A stretch of 64,000 nucleotides of DNA from Microbacterium saperdae (lineage in GTDB: Bacteria; Actinomycetota; Actinomycetes; Actinomycetales; Microbacteriaceae), in contig NZ_VFOX01000001.1 of NCBI RefSeq assembly GCF_006716345.1, forward strand, positions 1,054,001 to 1,118,000, written 5' to 3'. Below, piece after piece: positions 28,437 through 39,754 of the stretch. Made by a program: the position numbers and the translations under genes. The notes beneath the pieces are model-generated. The model saw only the letters and a list, made by a program, of their open reading frames with translations, was not told the origin of the DNA and ran no database searches. Every line of letters starts with the position of its first letter. Position 1 is the first letter of the stretch.

Positions 28437-28474
28437 CCATCGAGGCAGCACTCATCATCGAGGTGTCGCTGTGA
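28433..28474 (+). CDS. 13-residue coupling ORF between argC and argJ
   Basis: ATG 28433 overlaps the argC stop (ATGA) and the ORF's own TGA overlaps the GTG of argJ (GTGA). It encodes [13 protein letters not shown]. The arrangement would let ribosomes step from argC through the mini-ORF to argJ, bridging the 34-base gap that otherwise lacks a ribosome site. Either a coupling device or a start-codon duplication remnant; the peptide itself resembles no known family. Confidence 0.4.
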   Translation: MTIEAALIIEVSL

Positions 28475-29628
28475 GCGTCACCGCCCCGGCAGGTTTCGAA
28501 GCAGCCGGCGTCGCTGCGGGACTCAAGTCGACGGGCAAGCCCGACGTCGCCGTCGTCGTGAACCGCGGCCCGCGCAAGGTCGGCGCCGCGGTGTTCACGA
28601 GCAACCGCGCCAAGGCCAACCCGATCATCTGGTCGCAGCAGGTCGTGGCCGACCGGGTCGTCGAGGCCGTGGTGCTCAACTCCGGCGGAGCGAACTGCTT
28701 CACCGGGAGCTTCGGCTTCCAGACCACGCATCAGACCGCCGAGAAGGCGGCCGAGCTGCTCGGCGTCAGCGCCGGTGACGTGCTGGTGTGCTCGACCGGG
28801 CTGATCGGCACCGGAGACGAGGTCTTCCGGGCCAAGGTCCTCGAGGGTACAGCGCAGGCGATCGCCGGGCTCAGCGCCGACGGGGGAGACCTCGCCGCGC
28901 AGGCGATCATGACCACCGACACCGTGGCCAAGACCGCGGTCGTCAGCCGCGACGGCTGGAGCATCGGCGGCATGGCCAAGGGCGCGGGCATGCTCGCACC
29001 GGGACTCGCGACCATGCTCGTCGTGATCACGACGGACGCCGACCTCGAAGCGCTCGAGGCGGATGCGGCGCTGCGCGCTGCCACAGGACGCACGTTCGAC
29101 CGCCTCGACTCCGACGGCTGCATGTCGACCAACGACCAGGTCACCCTGCTCGCGAACGGTGCGAGCGGCATCAAGCCCGACCTGGAGGAGTTCACCGCCG
29201 CCCTGGTCGAGCTCTCGCAGGACCTCGCAGTCAAGCTGCAGGGCGATGCGGAGGGCGCGAGCCACGACATCACGATCGAGGTCATCGGCGCGGTGACGGA
29301 GCAGGATGCGGTGGAGGTCGGCCGCTCGGTCGCACGGAACAACCTCTTCAAGGCCGCGATCTTCGGCAACGACCCGAACTGGGGGCGCGTGCTCGCGGCG
29401 ATCGGCACCACGGGAGCGCAGTTCGACCCCTATGACGTCGACGTCTCGATGAACGGCGTGCGGGTGTGCACCGCCGGCGGTCCCGACCGTCCGCGCGAGG
29501 AGGTCGACCTCACGCCCCGTGCGACGCACCTGCTGATCGACCTGCGCATCGGCGAGGCCACGGCGACGATCCTCACGAACGACCTCACGCACGACTACGT
29601 GCACGAGAACAGCGCGTACGCCTCATGA
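28471..29628 (+). CDS. argJ: Glutamate N-acetyltransferase / ornithine acetyltransferase
   Basis: 385-residue ArgJ that cycles the acetyl group from acetylornithine to glutamate. The self-cleavage site is visible as [14 protein letters not shown], with nucleophile Thr181 after Ala180; other signatures are [26 protein letters not shown] and [14 protein letters not shown]. Start GTG 28471 lacks a ribosome site and is joined to argC only through the 13-codon ORF. Because ArgJ is present, a separate ArgA/ArgE pathway is not required. The stop is overlapped by argB (ATGA). Confidence 0.95.
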   Translation: MSVTAPAGFEAAGVAAGLKSTGKPDVAVVVNRGPRKVGAAVFTSNRAKANPIIWSQQVVADRVVEAVVLNSGGANCFTGSFGFQTTHQTAEKAAELLGVSAGDVLVCSTGLIGTGDEVFRAKVLEGTAQAIAGLSADGGDLAAQAIMTTDTVAKTAVVSRDGWSIGGMAKGAGMLAPGLATMLVVITTDADLEALEADAALRAATGRTFDRLDSDGCMSTNDQVTLLANGASGIKPDLEEFTAALVELSQDLAVKLQGDAEGASHDITIEVIGAVTEQDAVEVGRSVARNNLFKAAIFGNDPNWGRVLAAIGTTGAQFDPYDVDVSMNGVRVCTAGGPDRPREEVDLTPRATHLLIDLRIGEATATILTNDLTHDYVHENSAYAS

Positions 29629-30524
29629 CGGACATCCAGGACACTCCTGCCGAGGTCGCCGCGCAGAAGGCCACGACCCTGATCGAGTCGCTGCCGTGGC
29701 TGAAGAAGTTCCGCGATCAGATCGTGGTGGTCAAGTACGGCGGCAACGCCATGGTCTCGGAAGAGCTGCAGGACGCGTTCGCTCAGGACATCGCCTACCT
29801 CCGGTACGTCGGAGTGCAGCCGGTGGTCGTGCACGGCGGCGGCCCGCAGATCTCCGACATGCTGCAGCGCCTCGACATCCCCAGCGAGTTCAAGGGCGGC
29901 TACCGGGTCACCAACACCGAGGCGATCAGCGTCGTGCGCATGGTCCTCACCGGACAGGTGAATCCGCAGCTGGTCACCAAGATCAACTCTCACGGTCCCA
30001 TCGCCACCGGTCTCAGCGGCGAGGACGCCGGACTCTTCGGCGGCCGTCGCCGGGGCGTCATGATCGACGGGGAAGAGGTCGACCTCGGCCGCGTCGGCGA
30101 TGTCGTGGAGGTGGACCCCACCCCGGTCCTCGACCACCTGGCCGCCGGCCGCATCCCCGTCGTCTCCAGCATCGCGCCGGATCTCGACCACCCGGGGCAC
30201 TCGCTCAACGTGAATGCGGATGCCGCTGCCTCCGCCCTCGCGGTCGCACTCGACGCCCGCAAGCTCGTGATCCTCACGGACGTGCCCGGTCTCTACGCCG
30301 ACTGGCCCAACCGGGACTCACTCGTCTCGCACCTCACCTCCACGGCACTCATCGAGATGCTGCCCAGCCTCGAGTCGGGCATGATCCCGAAGATGCGCGC
30401 ATGCCTCGAGGCGGTCGAGAACGGCGTGGACGCCGCCGCGATCATCGACGGGCGGGTGCCCCACTCGGTGCTCGTCGAACTCTTCACCAACAAAGGAATC
30501 GGAACGGAAGTGGTGGCAGGATGA
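29625..30524 (+). CDS. argB: Acetylglutamate kinase
   Basis: 299-residue amino-acid kinase phosphorylating N-acetylglutamate, normally the arginine feedback-inhibited step. Motifs: [11 protein letters not shown] near the N-terminus, [29 protein letters not shown] and [16 protein letters not shown], with [14 protein letters not shown]. The N-terminal helix before VKYGG (about 35 residues) is the extension found in arginine-sensitive hexameric forms. ATGA overlaps with argJ and argD. Confidence 0.96.
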   Translation: MTDIQDTPAEVAAQKATTLIESLPWLKKFRDQIVVVKYGGNAMVSEELQDAFAQDIAYLRYVGVQPVVVHGGGPQISDMLQRLDIPSEFKGGYRVTNTEAISVVRMVLTGQVNPQLVTKINSHGPIATGLSGEDAGLFGGRRRGVMIDGEEVDLGRVGDVVEVDPTPVLDHLAAGRIPVVSSIAPDLDHPGHSLNVNADAAASALAVALDARKLVILTDVPGLYADWPNRDSLVSHLTSTALIEMLPSLESGMIPKMRACLEAVENGVDAAAIIDGRVPHSVLVELFTNKGIGTEVVAG

Positions 30525-31722
30525 CCATCTGGCAGGACGACGCAGACCGCGATCTGGTGCTCAACGCGGGGCCGCGCCTCGCGCTGCTCACGCGCGGCGA
30601 AGGCTCCTACCTCTGGGACTCGGACGGACGACGCCACCTCGACTTCCTCGCCGGGATCGCGGTGACCTCGCTCGGTCACGCGCACCCGGTGTTCGTGGAG
30701 GCCGTGTCCCGGCAGGCGGCGACTCTCGCGCACGTCTCGAACTACTTCGCGACGCCGTCGCAGCTCGCGTTGGCCGCGCGGCTCAAGCGTCTCGCCGGCG
30801 CCGGCATCGACGGCCGCGTGTTCTTCTCGAACTCCGGTGCCGAGGCCAACGAGGCCGCGTTCAAGCTGGCCCGTCTGCACGGCGGCACCGAACGCCCGCG
30901 CATCCTCGCGCTGGAGAACGGCTTCCACGGACGCACGATGGGGTCCCTCGCCCTCACGGCGAAGGAGTCGATGCGCGCCCCCTTCGAGCCCATGCCCGGT
31001 GGCGTCGAGCACATCCCGGCGACGATCGAAGCCCTCGAGGCCGCGATCGACGACCGGGTGGCTGCCGTGATCGTCGAGCCCATCCAGGGTGAGGCCGGAG
31101 TGGTCGAACTGCCGGAGGGATATCTCGCGGCCGCGCGTTCGCTGACGCTGAAGCACGGCGCGCTCCTGATCGTGGACGAGATCCAGACCGGAGCCGGTCG
31201 TACCGGCGCCTGGTTCGGATTCAGCCACGAGGGGATCACGCCGGACGCGATCACGCTCGCCAAGGGCATCGGCGGCGGCTTCCCGATCGGTGCGCTGGTG
31301 ACCTACGGGTCGGCGAGTGCGCTGTTCACGCCGGGATCTCACGGTTCCACCTTCGGTGGCAACCCGCTGGCGACAGCCGTCGCGGATGCGGTCCTCGGCG
31401 AGATCGAGGATGCCGGACTGGTCGAGAACGCCGCGAAGCGGGGCATCGAGCTGCGCGACATCATCCTCGGCATCGGCTCTCCGCTCATCACCGCGGTGCG
31501 CGGTCGCGGACTGCTGATCGGCGTGGCACTGTCCGAGCCGGTCGCCGGCGAGGTCGTCGCTGCGGCACAGGAGCGCGGTCTGATCGTGAATGCCGCCAAC
31601 CCCGAGACCGTGCGCATCGCTCCGGCCCTCACCATCGGCGACGCCGAGCTGAACGAGTTCCGTGAGCTGTTCACGGCCGTGCTCGCCGACGTCCAGGCAT
31701 CCCTCCCCGGAAAGGTATCCGC

Positions 31723-31726
<4 letters not shown>
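30521..31726 (+). CDS. argD: Acetylornithine aminotransferase
   Basis: 401-residue class III PLP transaminase making N-acetylornithine from the semialdehyde and glutamate. Landmarks: [65 protein letters not shown] and the PLP lysine Lys248 in [16 protein letters not shown]. Coupled to argB and argF by ATGA overlaps. Such enzymes often also serve lysine synthesis. Confidence 0.95.
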
Positions 31727-34082
<2,356 letters not shown>

Positions 34083-34096
34083 TCACCGGTTCGCGG

Positions 34097-34149
34097 CCGG
34101 TTCACGGGCTGCGGGGTTCCTCGGGAACCGTTCGCAGCGCGTGAACCGG
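34097..34149. terminator. Long near-perfect hairpin between argH and DUF1349 gene
   Basis: CCGGTTCACG (34097-34106) pairs with CGTGAACCGG (34140-34149); after one mismatch GCTGCG pairs with CGCAGC, and after a small bulge GGTTCC-tcg-GGAACC closes the loop: 22 base pairs in all. It lies between convergent genes and is symmetric, so it may terminate both. Its length and perfection also fit a dispersed palindromic repeat. Confidence 0.7.
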
Positions 34150-34170
34150 GCGCGGGGTGTGAACCCGTCG

Positions 34171-34761
34171 TCAGTGCAGGTCGACGTCGGCGGCCGAACG
34201 CTCCCACCGCGTGAACCGCACGGTGAGGTCGGCGCGCATCGGTGCCGCCAGGAACGGTCCTGCAGCGGCATCCGCCTCGCCGTCGAAGGGGGCGACGCGC
34301 ACCAGACGCCACGGGCCGTCGTCCGCCTTCGCGCGGATGATCAGCGCATCGGTCCAACGGCTGACCCGCACCGTGATCTCGCTCTCGAGCCAGTCGTCGA
34401 CGTATCCGACCGACCAGTCCGAGCGGATGTCGGTGACCACGGCACCGAGCCCGAGGTGACCGTCGGCGAACTCGACTCCGGTCTTGACCCAGTGCTCGTC
34501 GTCGATGCGGATGAAGACGCCCGCCTGGTCGAACTGGCCGTCCCACGGGGCTCGGAACGACACGTCGATCGCCTCGCCGACCGCGAGCGGGGCGAGGAGG
34601 GCGTGCTCGGTGTCGTGCACGAAACCGTAGGCGGTGTGCCGCCAGGCGTCGCTGCCTTCGACGGCGGTGACGTCGAGGTGCGCGTCCGCGGTCTCGAGGG
34701 TGTGCTGCGGGGCATGGGTCCACGTGCCATCGGACCAGGGGATGATGTGCGATTCAGGCAT
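34171..34761 (-). CDS. DUF1349 / concanavalin-like beta-sandwich protein
   Basis: 196 residues of the DUF1349 family, a jelly-roll (lectin/glucanase-like) fold. Visible features are DVSFRAPWDGQFDQAGVFIRIDDEHWVKTGVEF, the most conserved family block, and SVGYVDDWLESEITVRVSRW. No signal peptide, so it is cytoplasmic. Function unknown; relatives have been linked to carbohydrate handling. ATG 34761 lies 8 bases after TATAGT (34770-34775 on this strand), leaderless. Divergent from satD. Confidence 0.8.
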   Translation of the reverse strand: MPESHIIPWSDGTWTHAPQHTLETADAHLDVTAVEGSDAWRHTAYGFVHDTEHALLAPLAVGEAIDVSFRAPWDGQFDQAGVFIRIDDEHWVKTGVEFADGHLGLGAVVTDIRSDWSVGYVDDWLESEITVRVSRWTDALIIRAKADDGPWRLVRVAPFDGEADAAAGPFLAAPMRADLTVRFTRWERSAADVDLH

Positions 34762-34821
34762 GATCACAGACTATAGCCAAATGAGGCATTAATCCAGAAG
34801 TAGTCGTGATACGGTTATGTC
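34762..34821. promoter_or_regulatory. Divergent leaderless promoters for DUF1349 gene and satD
   Basis: On the minus strand TATAGT (34770-34775) is followed 8 bases later by the DUF1349 ATG; on the plus strand TACGGT (34810-34815) is followed 6 bases later by the satD ATG. Between them lies AGCCAAATGAGGC, a short A/T-rich imperfect palindrome that could be an operator for the SatD helix-turn-helix. The last point is inference. Confidence 0.55.
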
Positions 34822-35466
34822 ATGGTCATCGCCGTGATCGCCGACATCGTGGGCTCCCGCAAGCTCGACGATCGTGTCGCCGCGCAGCGCGTGCTGGATG
34901 ACACGATCGCCCGCGCCGAGCGTGACACCCCGCTGGCGTCGCAACCGCTCACCCCGACGGTCGGAGACGAGCAGCAGGGGGTCTACCGGAACCTCGAGGA
35001 CGCCATGACCGGCCTGCTCATGATCCAACTGGCGCTGCCGGACGGGATCGCCTTCCGGTTCGGGCTCGGCGTCGGCGCCATCCGCGCTGTCGACTCAACG
35101 CACGGCGCGCTGACGGACGGGCCGGGCTGGTGGGCGGCGCGCGAGGCGATCGAGACCGTGCATGCGCGCGAACCCCGTGCCGTGCCGCGGACCCGCTCGT
35201 GGATTGTCGGAGCTCCCGGGCAGGATGAGGTCATGAGCAGCACGATCGGAGCATCCAACGCCTATCTGCTCGTGCGCGACGAGCTGGTCGGCGCGATGAA
35301 CGAACGCGAGCGGCGGCTCACCTACGGGCGTCTGATCGGCGCCTCCCAGCGCGAGCTCGCCGAGCAGGAGGGAATCACGCAGCCGAGCGTCTCGAAGTCC
35401 CTGCGCAGTGCGGGTGCTGCGGCGCTGATCGAGGGACTGGCCGCGCTGCGGGGGGAGACGTCATGA
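34822..35466 (+). CDS. satD: SatD-family protein with C-terminal helix-turn-helix
   Basis: 214 residues. The N-terminal two-thirds begins VIAVIADIVGSRKLDDR, the SatD family opening, with LTPTVGDEQQGVYR and FRFGLGVGAI; the C-terminus (about 160-205) reads as a helix-turn-helix, LIGASQRELAEQEGITQPSVSKSLRSAG. SatD was named from a Streptococcus acid-tolerance locus; its biochemical role is unknown, though the DIVGSR block resembles nucleotide-cyclase-like folds. It is translationally coupled (ATGA) to a membrane protein, a pairing seen widely. Probably autoregulatory. Confidence 0.75.
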   Translation: MVIAVIADIVGSRKLDDRVAAQRVLDDTIARAERDTPLASQPLTPTVGDEQQGVYRNLEDAMTGLLMIQLALPDGIAFRFGLGVGAIRAVDSTHGALTDGPGWWAAREAIETVHAREPRAVPRTRSWIVGAPGQDEVMSSTIGASNAYLLVRDELVGAMNERERRLTYGRLIGASQRELAEQEGITQPSVSKSLRSAGAAALIEGLAALRGETS

Positions 35467-36275
35467 TCATCGCCGGATTCATCCTGCTCGCGATCGGCGC
35501 GGCCGATCTGGTGCGTCAGTTCGCTCCGATCCGCTGGATCGGCTACCTGGCCACCGCCGTACTGCTCCTGCTCCTCGGCAGCGTGAGCGATGCGCTGCTC
35601 CCGATGATCGCGGCGCTGGTCGCGGGCGCGGTCTGGGTCTGGTGCATGCCGGACGACCGTCCATCCCCGGCGGGCTTCTGGCCGGCTGTGCTCCTGGCGC
35701 TCGTGGTCGTCGGAGCGGTGATCTGGACAGGCGAGAGGGCGGATGCCGGCCTGATCGGCCAGATCTGGCACCTGCGCTCCCCGTTCGGCGAGGTCTCGTT
35801 CGATCTCGCGATGCTGGTGCTCGGGCTCGCCGCCTTCCTCCTCGAGTCCGCGAATCTCGTGGTGCGTGCGGCGCTCGACGGCGAGCACACCTGGCGGCCG
35901 ATGGACTCGGCACGCGAAGAAGCGGCAACGCCGACCGCTGCCGTGACCGACTCGGTCGAGGCAGAAGCGGAGACGCCGGCGCTGGTCGCGCACATCGCGG
36001 AACCGGCGGCGACGGTCCCCGATCCCCGCGCCGGATTCAAGGGCGGACGCCTGATCGGTCCGCTCGAGCGGATGCTCGTGCTCATCCTCACGCTCGCCGC
36101 GGCCTACCCGATCCTCGCTGCGATGCTCGCGGCGAAGGGAATCGTCCGGTTCCCGGAGATCTCGCGCGACGGCGAGACGGGAGCTCGTGCCGAGTACTTC
36201 CTCGTCGGCAGCCTGGTCAGCTGGGTGATCGCGCTCGGCGCCGCCTTCCTCGTCTGGTGGTCGGCGCACAGCTGA
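35463..36275 (+). CDS. DUF3307-like multi-helix membrane protein, partner of SatD
   Basis: 270 residues with about six transmembrane helices (roughly 2-18, 24-58 as two, 76-92, 116-135, 202-222, 245-265) and a hydrophilic Ala/Glu-rich loop (140-190). The C-terminal block GGRLIGPLERMLVLILTL plus AAKGIVRFPEISRD and EYFLVGSLVSW resembles the C-terminal half of DUF3307 proteins, the usual neighbours of SatD. The N-terminal half is less similar. Starts inside the satD stop (ATGA). Function unknown. Confidence 0.65.
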   Translation: MIIAGFILLAIGAADLVRQFAPIRWIGYLATAVLLLLLGSVSDALLPMIAALVAGAVWVWCMPDDRPSPAGFWPAVLLALVVVGAVIWTGERADAGLIGQIWHLRSPFGEVSFDLAMLVLGLAAFLLESANLVVRAALDGEHTWRPMDSAREEAATPTAAVTDSVEAEAETPALVAHIAEPAATVPDPRAGFKGGRLIGPLERMLVLILTLAAAYPILAAMLAAKGIVRFPEISRDGETGARAEYFLVGSLVSWVIALGAAFLVWWSAHS

Positions 36276-36303
36276 GGCGCTGTGCGCTGATAGCCTGGAG
36301 CGC

Positions 36304-37605
36304 GTGTCTGAAACCGCTCTGACGACCGCTGCACCGGCGATCGATCCCACGTTCGAGAACGTGTGGGACGAACTGCTGTGGCGCGGGCTCGTCCACGTGT
36401 CCACCGACCAGGAGGCGCTGCGCGCCCTGCTCGCGGGAGACCCCATCACGTATTACTGCGGGTTCGATCCGACGGCGCCGAGCCTGCACCTGGGCAACCT
36501 CGTCCAGCTGTTGACGCTGCGTCGCATCCAGCTCGCCGGACACAAGCCCCTCGGCCTGGTCGGCGGCTCGACCGGGCTCATCGGAGATCCGCGCCCGACC
36601 GCCGAACGCACGCTGAACACGCGTGAGACCGTGGAGGAGTGGGTCGGCCGTCTGCGCGCGCAGGTCGAGCGCTACCTGAGCTTCGACGGCGACAATGCCG
36701 CGCGGATCGTGAACAACCTCGACTGGACGGCGCCGATGTCGGCGATCGACTTCCTGCGCGAGATCGGCAAGCACTACCGTGTCGGCACGATGCTCAAGAA
36801 GGATGCGGTCGCTGCGCGGCTGAACTCCGACGAGGGCATCAGCTACACCGAGTTCAGCTACCAGATCCTGCAGGGCATGGACTTCCTCGAGCTGTACCGC
36901 CAGTACGACTGCGTGCTCCAGACCGGTGGCTCCGATCAGTGGGGCAACCTCACCAGCGGCACCGACCTCATCCGTCGTGCCGAGGGAGTCTCGGCGCACG
37001 CGATCGGCACACCGCTGATCACGAACAGCGACGGCACCAAGTTCGGCAAGAGCGAGGGCAACGCGATCTGGCTCGACGCCGAGATGTGCAGCCCGTACCG
37101 CATGTACCAGTTCTGGCTGAGCACCACGGATGCCGATGTGATCGACCGGCTCAAGGTCTTCACGTTCCTCACCCGCGCCGAGATCGAGGAGTACGCGGCG
37201 CTGGTCGAGTCCGAGCCGTTCCGTCGTGCGGCGCAGAAGCGTCTCGCGCTCGAGGTGTGCGTCACGGCGCATGGCGTCGACGCGACGGCCGCGGTGATCG
37301 CGGCATCCGAGGCGCTGTTCGGTCAGGGAGATCTGACCGCGCTCGATGCGGCCACGCTGCGCACGGCGCTCGAGGAACTGCCGAACGCCACCGTCGAGGC
37401 GGGGACGCCCGTGGTCGAGGCGCTGGTCGCGACCACGCTCGTGTCGAGCCTCTCGGAGGCGCGGCGCGCGATCGCCCAGGGCGGTGTCTCGCTCGACGGC
37501 GTGCGTGTCGAGGACGAGGCGGCCACGGTGCAGGGAAGCCTTCCGGGCGGTGTCTCCGTGCTGCGTCGCGGCAAGAAGACACTTGCCGGTGTCTTCCTCG
37601 CCTGA
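36304..37605 (+). CDS. tyrS: Tyrosyl-tRNA synthetase
   Basis: 433-residue class I TyrRS. HIGH-type motif PSLHLGNLVQ, Tyr pocket YCGFDPTAPS and YQILQGMDFLELYRQYDCVLQTGGSDQWGNLT, KMSKS variant GTKFGKSEGNAIWLD, and a C-terminal S4 RNA-binding domain (SEARRAIAQGGVSLDGVRV). GTG 36304 is 7 bases after TAGCCT (36291-36296), leaderless. No T-box leader. It opens a segment whose order resembles M. tuberculosis tyrS to engA. Confidence 0.97.
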   Translation: MSETALTTAAPAIDPTFENVWDELLWRGLVHVSTDQEALRALLAGDPITYYCGFDPTAPSLHLGNLVQLLTLRRIQLAGHKPLGLVGGSTGLIGDPRPTAERTLNTRETVEEWVGRLRAQVERYLSFDGDNAARIVNNLDWTAPMSAIDFLREIGKHYRVGTMLKKDAVAARLNSDEGISYTEFSYQILQGMDFLELYRQYDCVLQTGGSDQWGNLTSGTDLIRRAEGVSAHAIGTPLITNSDGTKFGKSEGNAIWLDAEMCSPYRMYQFWLSTTDADVIDRLKVFTFLTRAEIEEYAALVESEPFRRAAQKRLALEVCVTAHGVDATAAVIAASEALFGQGDLTALDAATLRTALEELPNATVEAGTPVVEALVATTLVSSLSEARRAIAQGGVSLDGVRVEDEAATVQGSLPGGVSVLRRGKKTLAGVFLA

Positions 37606-37667
37606 GAAGGCGCTTTCCACCTCGCTGTTCCCTCGCGCTGCGGCGCGACGACCCCTGAGGAGAGCGG

Positions 37668-38462
37668 ATGCCGTTCACCCCGAGTCATGCGATCGTCGCG
37701 TTGCCGTTCATCCGCACGCCTCTGGTGCCGGCGGCGATCGCGATCGGCGCGATGACGCCGGACCTTCCGCTGTTCCTCCGGGGAGTGGGTCTGAACTACA
37801 CGTTCACCCACACCCCGGGCAACGTGGTGTGGACCGCGTTGCTGGCATTCGTGCTCTTCCTGGTCTGGCGCGTGGTGCTGCGCCCTGCCGTTCCCGAGCT
37901 CACGCCGCTCTGGCTCGCCCGACGTCTGCCCGCGGACTGGCGCGACTCCGGCCTCGTGGCGGCGGGGCGCGCGGTCGGCGTAGGACAGAGGCGTGCGTTC
38001 CCGGTGCTGTTGGCGGTGTCGCTGATCCTCGGCGTGCTGTCACACATCCTGTGGGACTACTTCACGCATGAGGGGCGCTGGGGCGTGGACCTCTTCCCCG
38101 CGCTGGGTGAGATGTGGGGACCGCTGCTCGGCTACAAGTGGCTGCAGTACGGATCCAGTGTCCTGGGCCTCGCCGGCATCGGCCTCTGGGCGCTGCTGCG
38201 CGTGCGGCGCAGTGTCCCGCGCCCCGGCACCGTGCAGCGCGTGCCGAACGCGGTACGCGTCGCGTGGTGGGTGTCTCTTCCGGTGATCCTCGTCGCGGCC
38301 TGGCTCCTCGGCCTCGCACTGTACGGTCCGCTCACCGAAGTGTTCACGCTGCAGCATCTCGCGTACCGGGTGCTTCCTCCGGCGTGCGCGCTGTGGGGAG
38401 CGATCACGCTGGTGCTGTGTGTGACCCTGTCGCTGTCATCGCGACCTCACCAGCGCGGCTGA
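37668..38462 (+). CDS. DUF4184-family membrane protein
   Basis: 264 residues matching DUF4184: opening MPFTPSHAIVALPFIR, then AIAIGAMTPDLPLFLRG, HTPGNVVWTALLAFVLF and LGVLSHILWDYFTHEGRWGVD. The His/Asp-containing motifs recall membrane metal-dependent hydrolases (DUF457/YdjM), with about six helices. A GAGGAGAG-like ribosome site precedes the ATG. Its end overlaps the convergent CoA-transferase gene by 16 bases. Function unknown. Confidence 0.8.
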   Translation: MPFTPSHAIVALPFIRTPLVPAAIAIGAMTPDLPLFLRGVGLNYTFTHTPGNVVWTALLAFVLFLVWRVVLRPAVPELTPLWLARRLPADWRDSGLVAAGRAVGVGQRRAFPVLLAVSLILGVLSHILWDYFTHEGRWGVDLFPALGEMWGPLLGYKWLQYGSSVLGLAGIGLWALLRVRRSVPRPGTVQRVPNAVRVAWWVSLPVILVAAWLLGLALYGPLTEVFTLQHLAYRVLPPACALWGAITLVLCVTLSLSSRPHQRG

Positions 38463-39754
38463 TCCTCGCCCCACGGTCGCGGGGCGGCGAAGTCGAAGCC
38501 CGGTATCGCCGGCGCAGCGGTGACGAGTGTCTGCCCGGCCACGTCGAAGTGGGCGACGTGGTGCGCGGGGTCGAACGGAACCTCCGCTGCGGGCTCCGGC
38601 CGGCGGGGCATCCCCAGCAGCTCGGCGGCGACGCGTCGCAGCGAGGTCTGCACCTGCCATGATCCGCCTTCCTCGGCACGGCGCCGGATCAGCGTGATGA
38701 CGGCGGCGGCGAGCAGATAACCGGCGCTGTGATCCAGGGCCTGAGCGGGCAGCGCGCCAGGGCGGTCTCCGTCGGGGGACTCGATCCACGCGATCCCCGA
38801 CTCCGCCTGCACCAGGCTGTCGAATCCGGCGCGCCGGGGATGCTCGGCCCCCCAGGCGCTCAGCCGCGCGACCAGCAACCCGGGGTACCTCTCGGTCAGA
38901 TCGCCCGGCGCGAGGCCGAGGCGATCGAGTGCGTCCGGCCGATAACCGAGCACGACGACATCCGCAGCCGAGAGCAGGTCGTGCATGTGCGCGGAGCGTG
39001 CATCCAGGAGCGCCGTGCGCTTGCCGTGCCCGGTATCGAAGTGCTGCCACCCTGGCTCGGGCAGGTGAGGCGGGTCGATGCGCAGCACGTCGGCTCCGAG
39101 CACGGCCAGTGTGCGGGTGCACACGGGGCCGGCGATGACGCGCGTGAGATCCAGCACGCGGATGCCGTCGAGGGGGCGACCCGTCGATGCGGCCGCTCGG
39201 CGTGGGGGAGCGGTCGGGCTGTCGATCCTGCGGACGTCGAGGAGAGGACGGGAGCGCAGCATCGCATCGACGTCGGGATCTTCGAGGAGCACAGGGACGG
39301 CGAGACCACCGGCTGCGGTGATCGCGGCGACAGCAACGCTCGACGGACGAACGGCGAGGGCGTCGCGAACCTGATCTGCGCCGGCTGTCGTGTCGAGCAG
39401 GAGGGCGGAGCGGAGTCCGGCGGCGTGATGCGCATAGTTGCCATGTGTGCGCACCCACCCGTCGACGGTGCGCCAGAACCCGGAGAAAGGCGACCACACC
39501 GGGGGAGCGGTGCCGTCGATCGTGAGGAAGCGGTCGCTCCGGTATGCGGCGGCGATGCGATGAGGGTCCAGCGTGGCGGCATCTCCCTGCGCCGCACAGA
39601 CGACTGCCGCCACGCTGGCCCAGGCCAGGTCACCGGTGGAGAGCCGGGAGGGGAGGGGGACTGGGATGCTCGCGGCATGGACATCCCGGATCAGTCGGGG
39701 ATCCGCACCCAGTTCCGTCCACACACGGGAGAGGAGATGGCGGCCCGCGTTCAC
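38447..39754 (-). CDS. CaiB/BaiF (class III) CoA-transferase-family protein
   Basis: 435 residues. The C-terminal half has the class III CoA-transferase signature: GIRVLDLTRVIAGPVCTRTLAVLGADVLRIDPP, then DARSAHMHDLLSAADVVVLGYRPDALDRLGL and LVQAESGIAW. The catalytic Asp of the family normally lies just before the helix of about residue 270 and is plausible in LLDARSA. The N-terminal 190 residues contain a second, shorter homologous half. CoA substrate unknown. Overlaps the upstream 142-residue gene by four bases, so both are one transcript. Confidence 0.8.
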   Translation of the reverse strand: MNAGRHLLSRVWTELGADPRLIRDVHAASIPVPLPSRLSTGDLAWASVAAVVCAAQGDAATLDPHRIAAAYRSDRFLTIDGTAPPVWSPFSGFWRTVDGWVRTHGNYAHHAAGLRSALLLDTTAGADQVRDALAVRPSSVAVAAITAAGGLAVPVLLEDPDVDAMLRSRPLLDVRRIDSPTAPPRRAAASTGRPLDGIRVLDLTRVIAGPVCTRTLAVLGADVLRIDPPHLPEPGWQHFDTGHGKRTALLDARSAHMHDLLSAADVVVLGYRPDALDRLGLAPGDLTERYPGLLVARLSAWGAEHPRRAGFDSLVQAESGIAWIESPDGDRPGALPAQALDHSAGYLLAAAVITLIRRRAEEGGSWQVQTSLRRVAAELLGMPRRPEPAAEVPFDPAHHVAHFDVAGQTLVTAAPAIPGFDFAAPRPWGEDQPRW

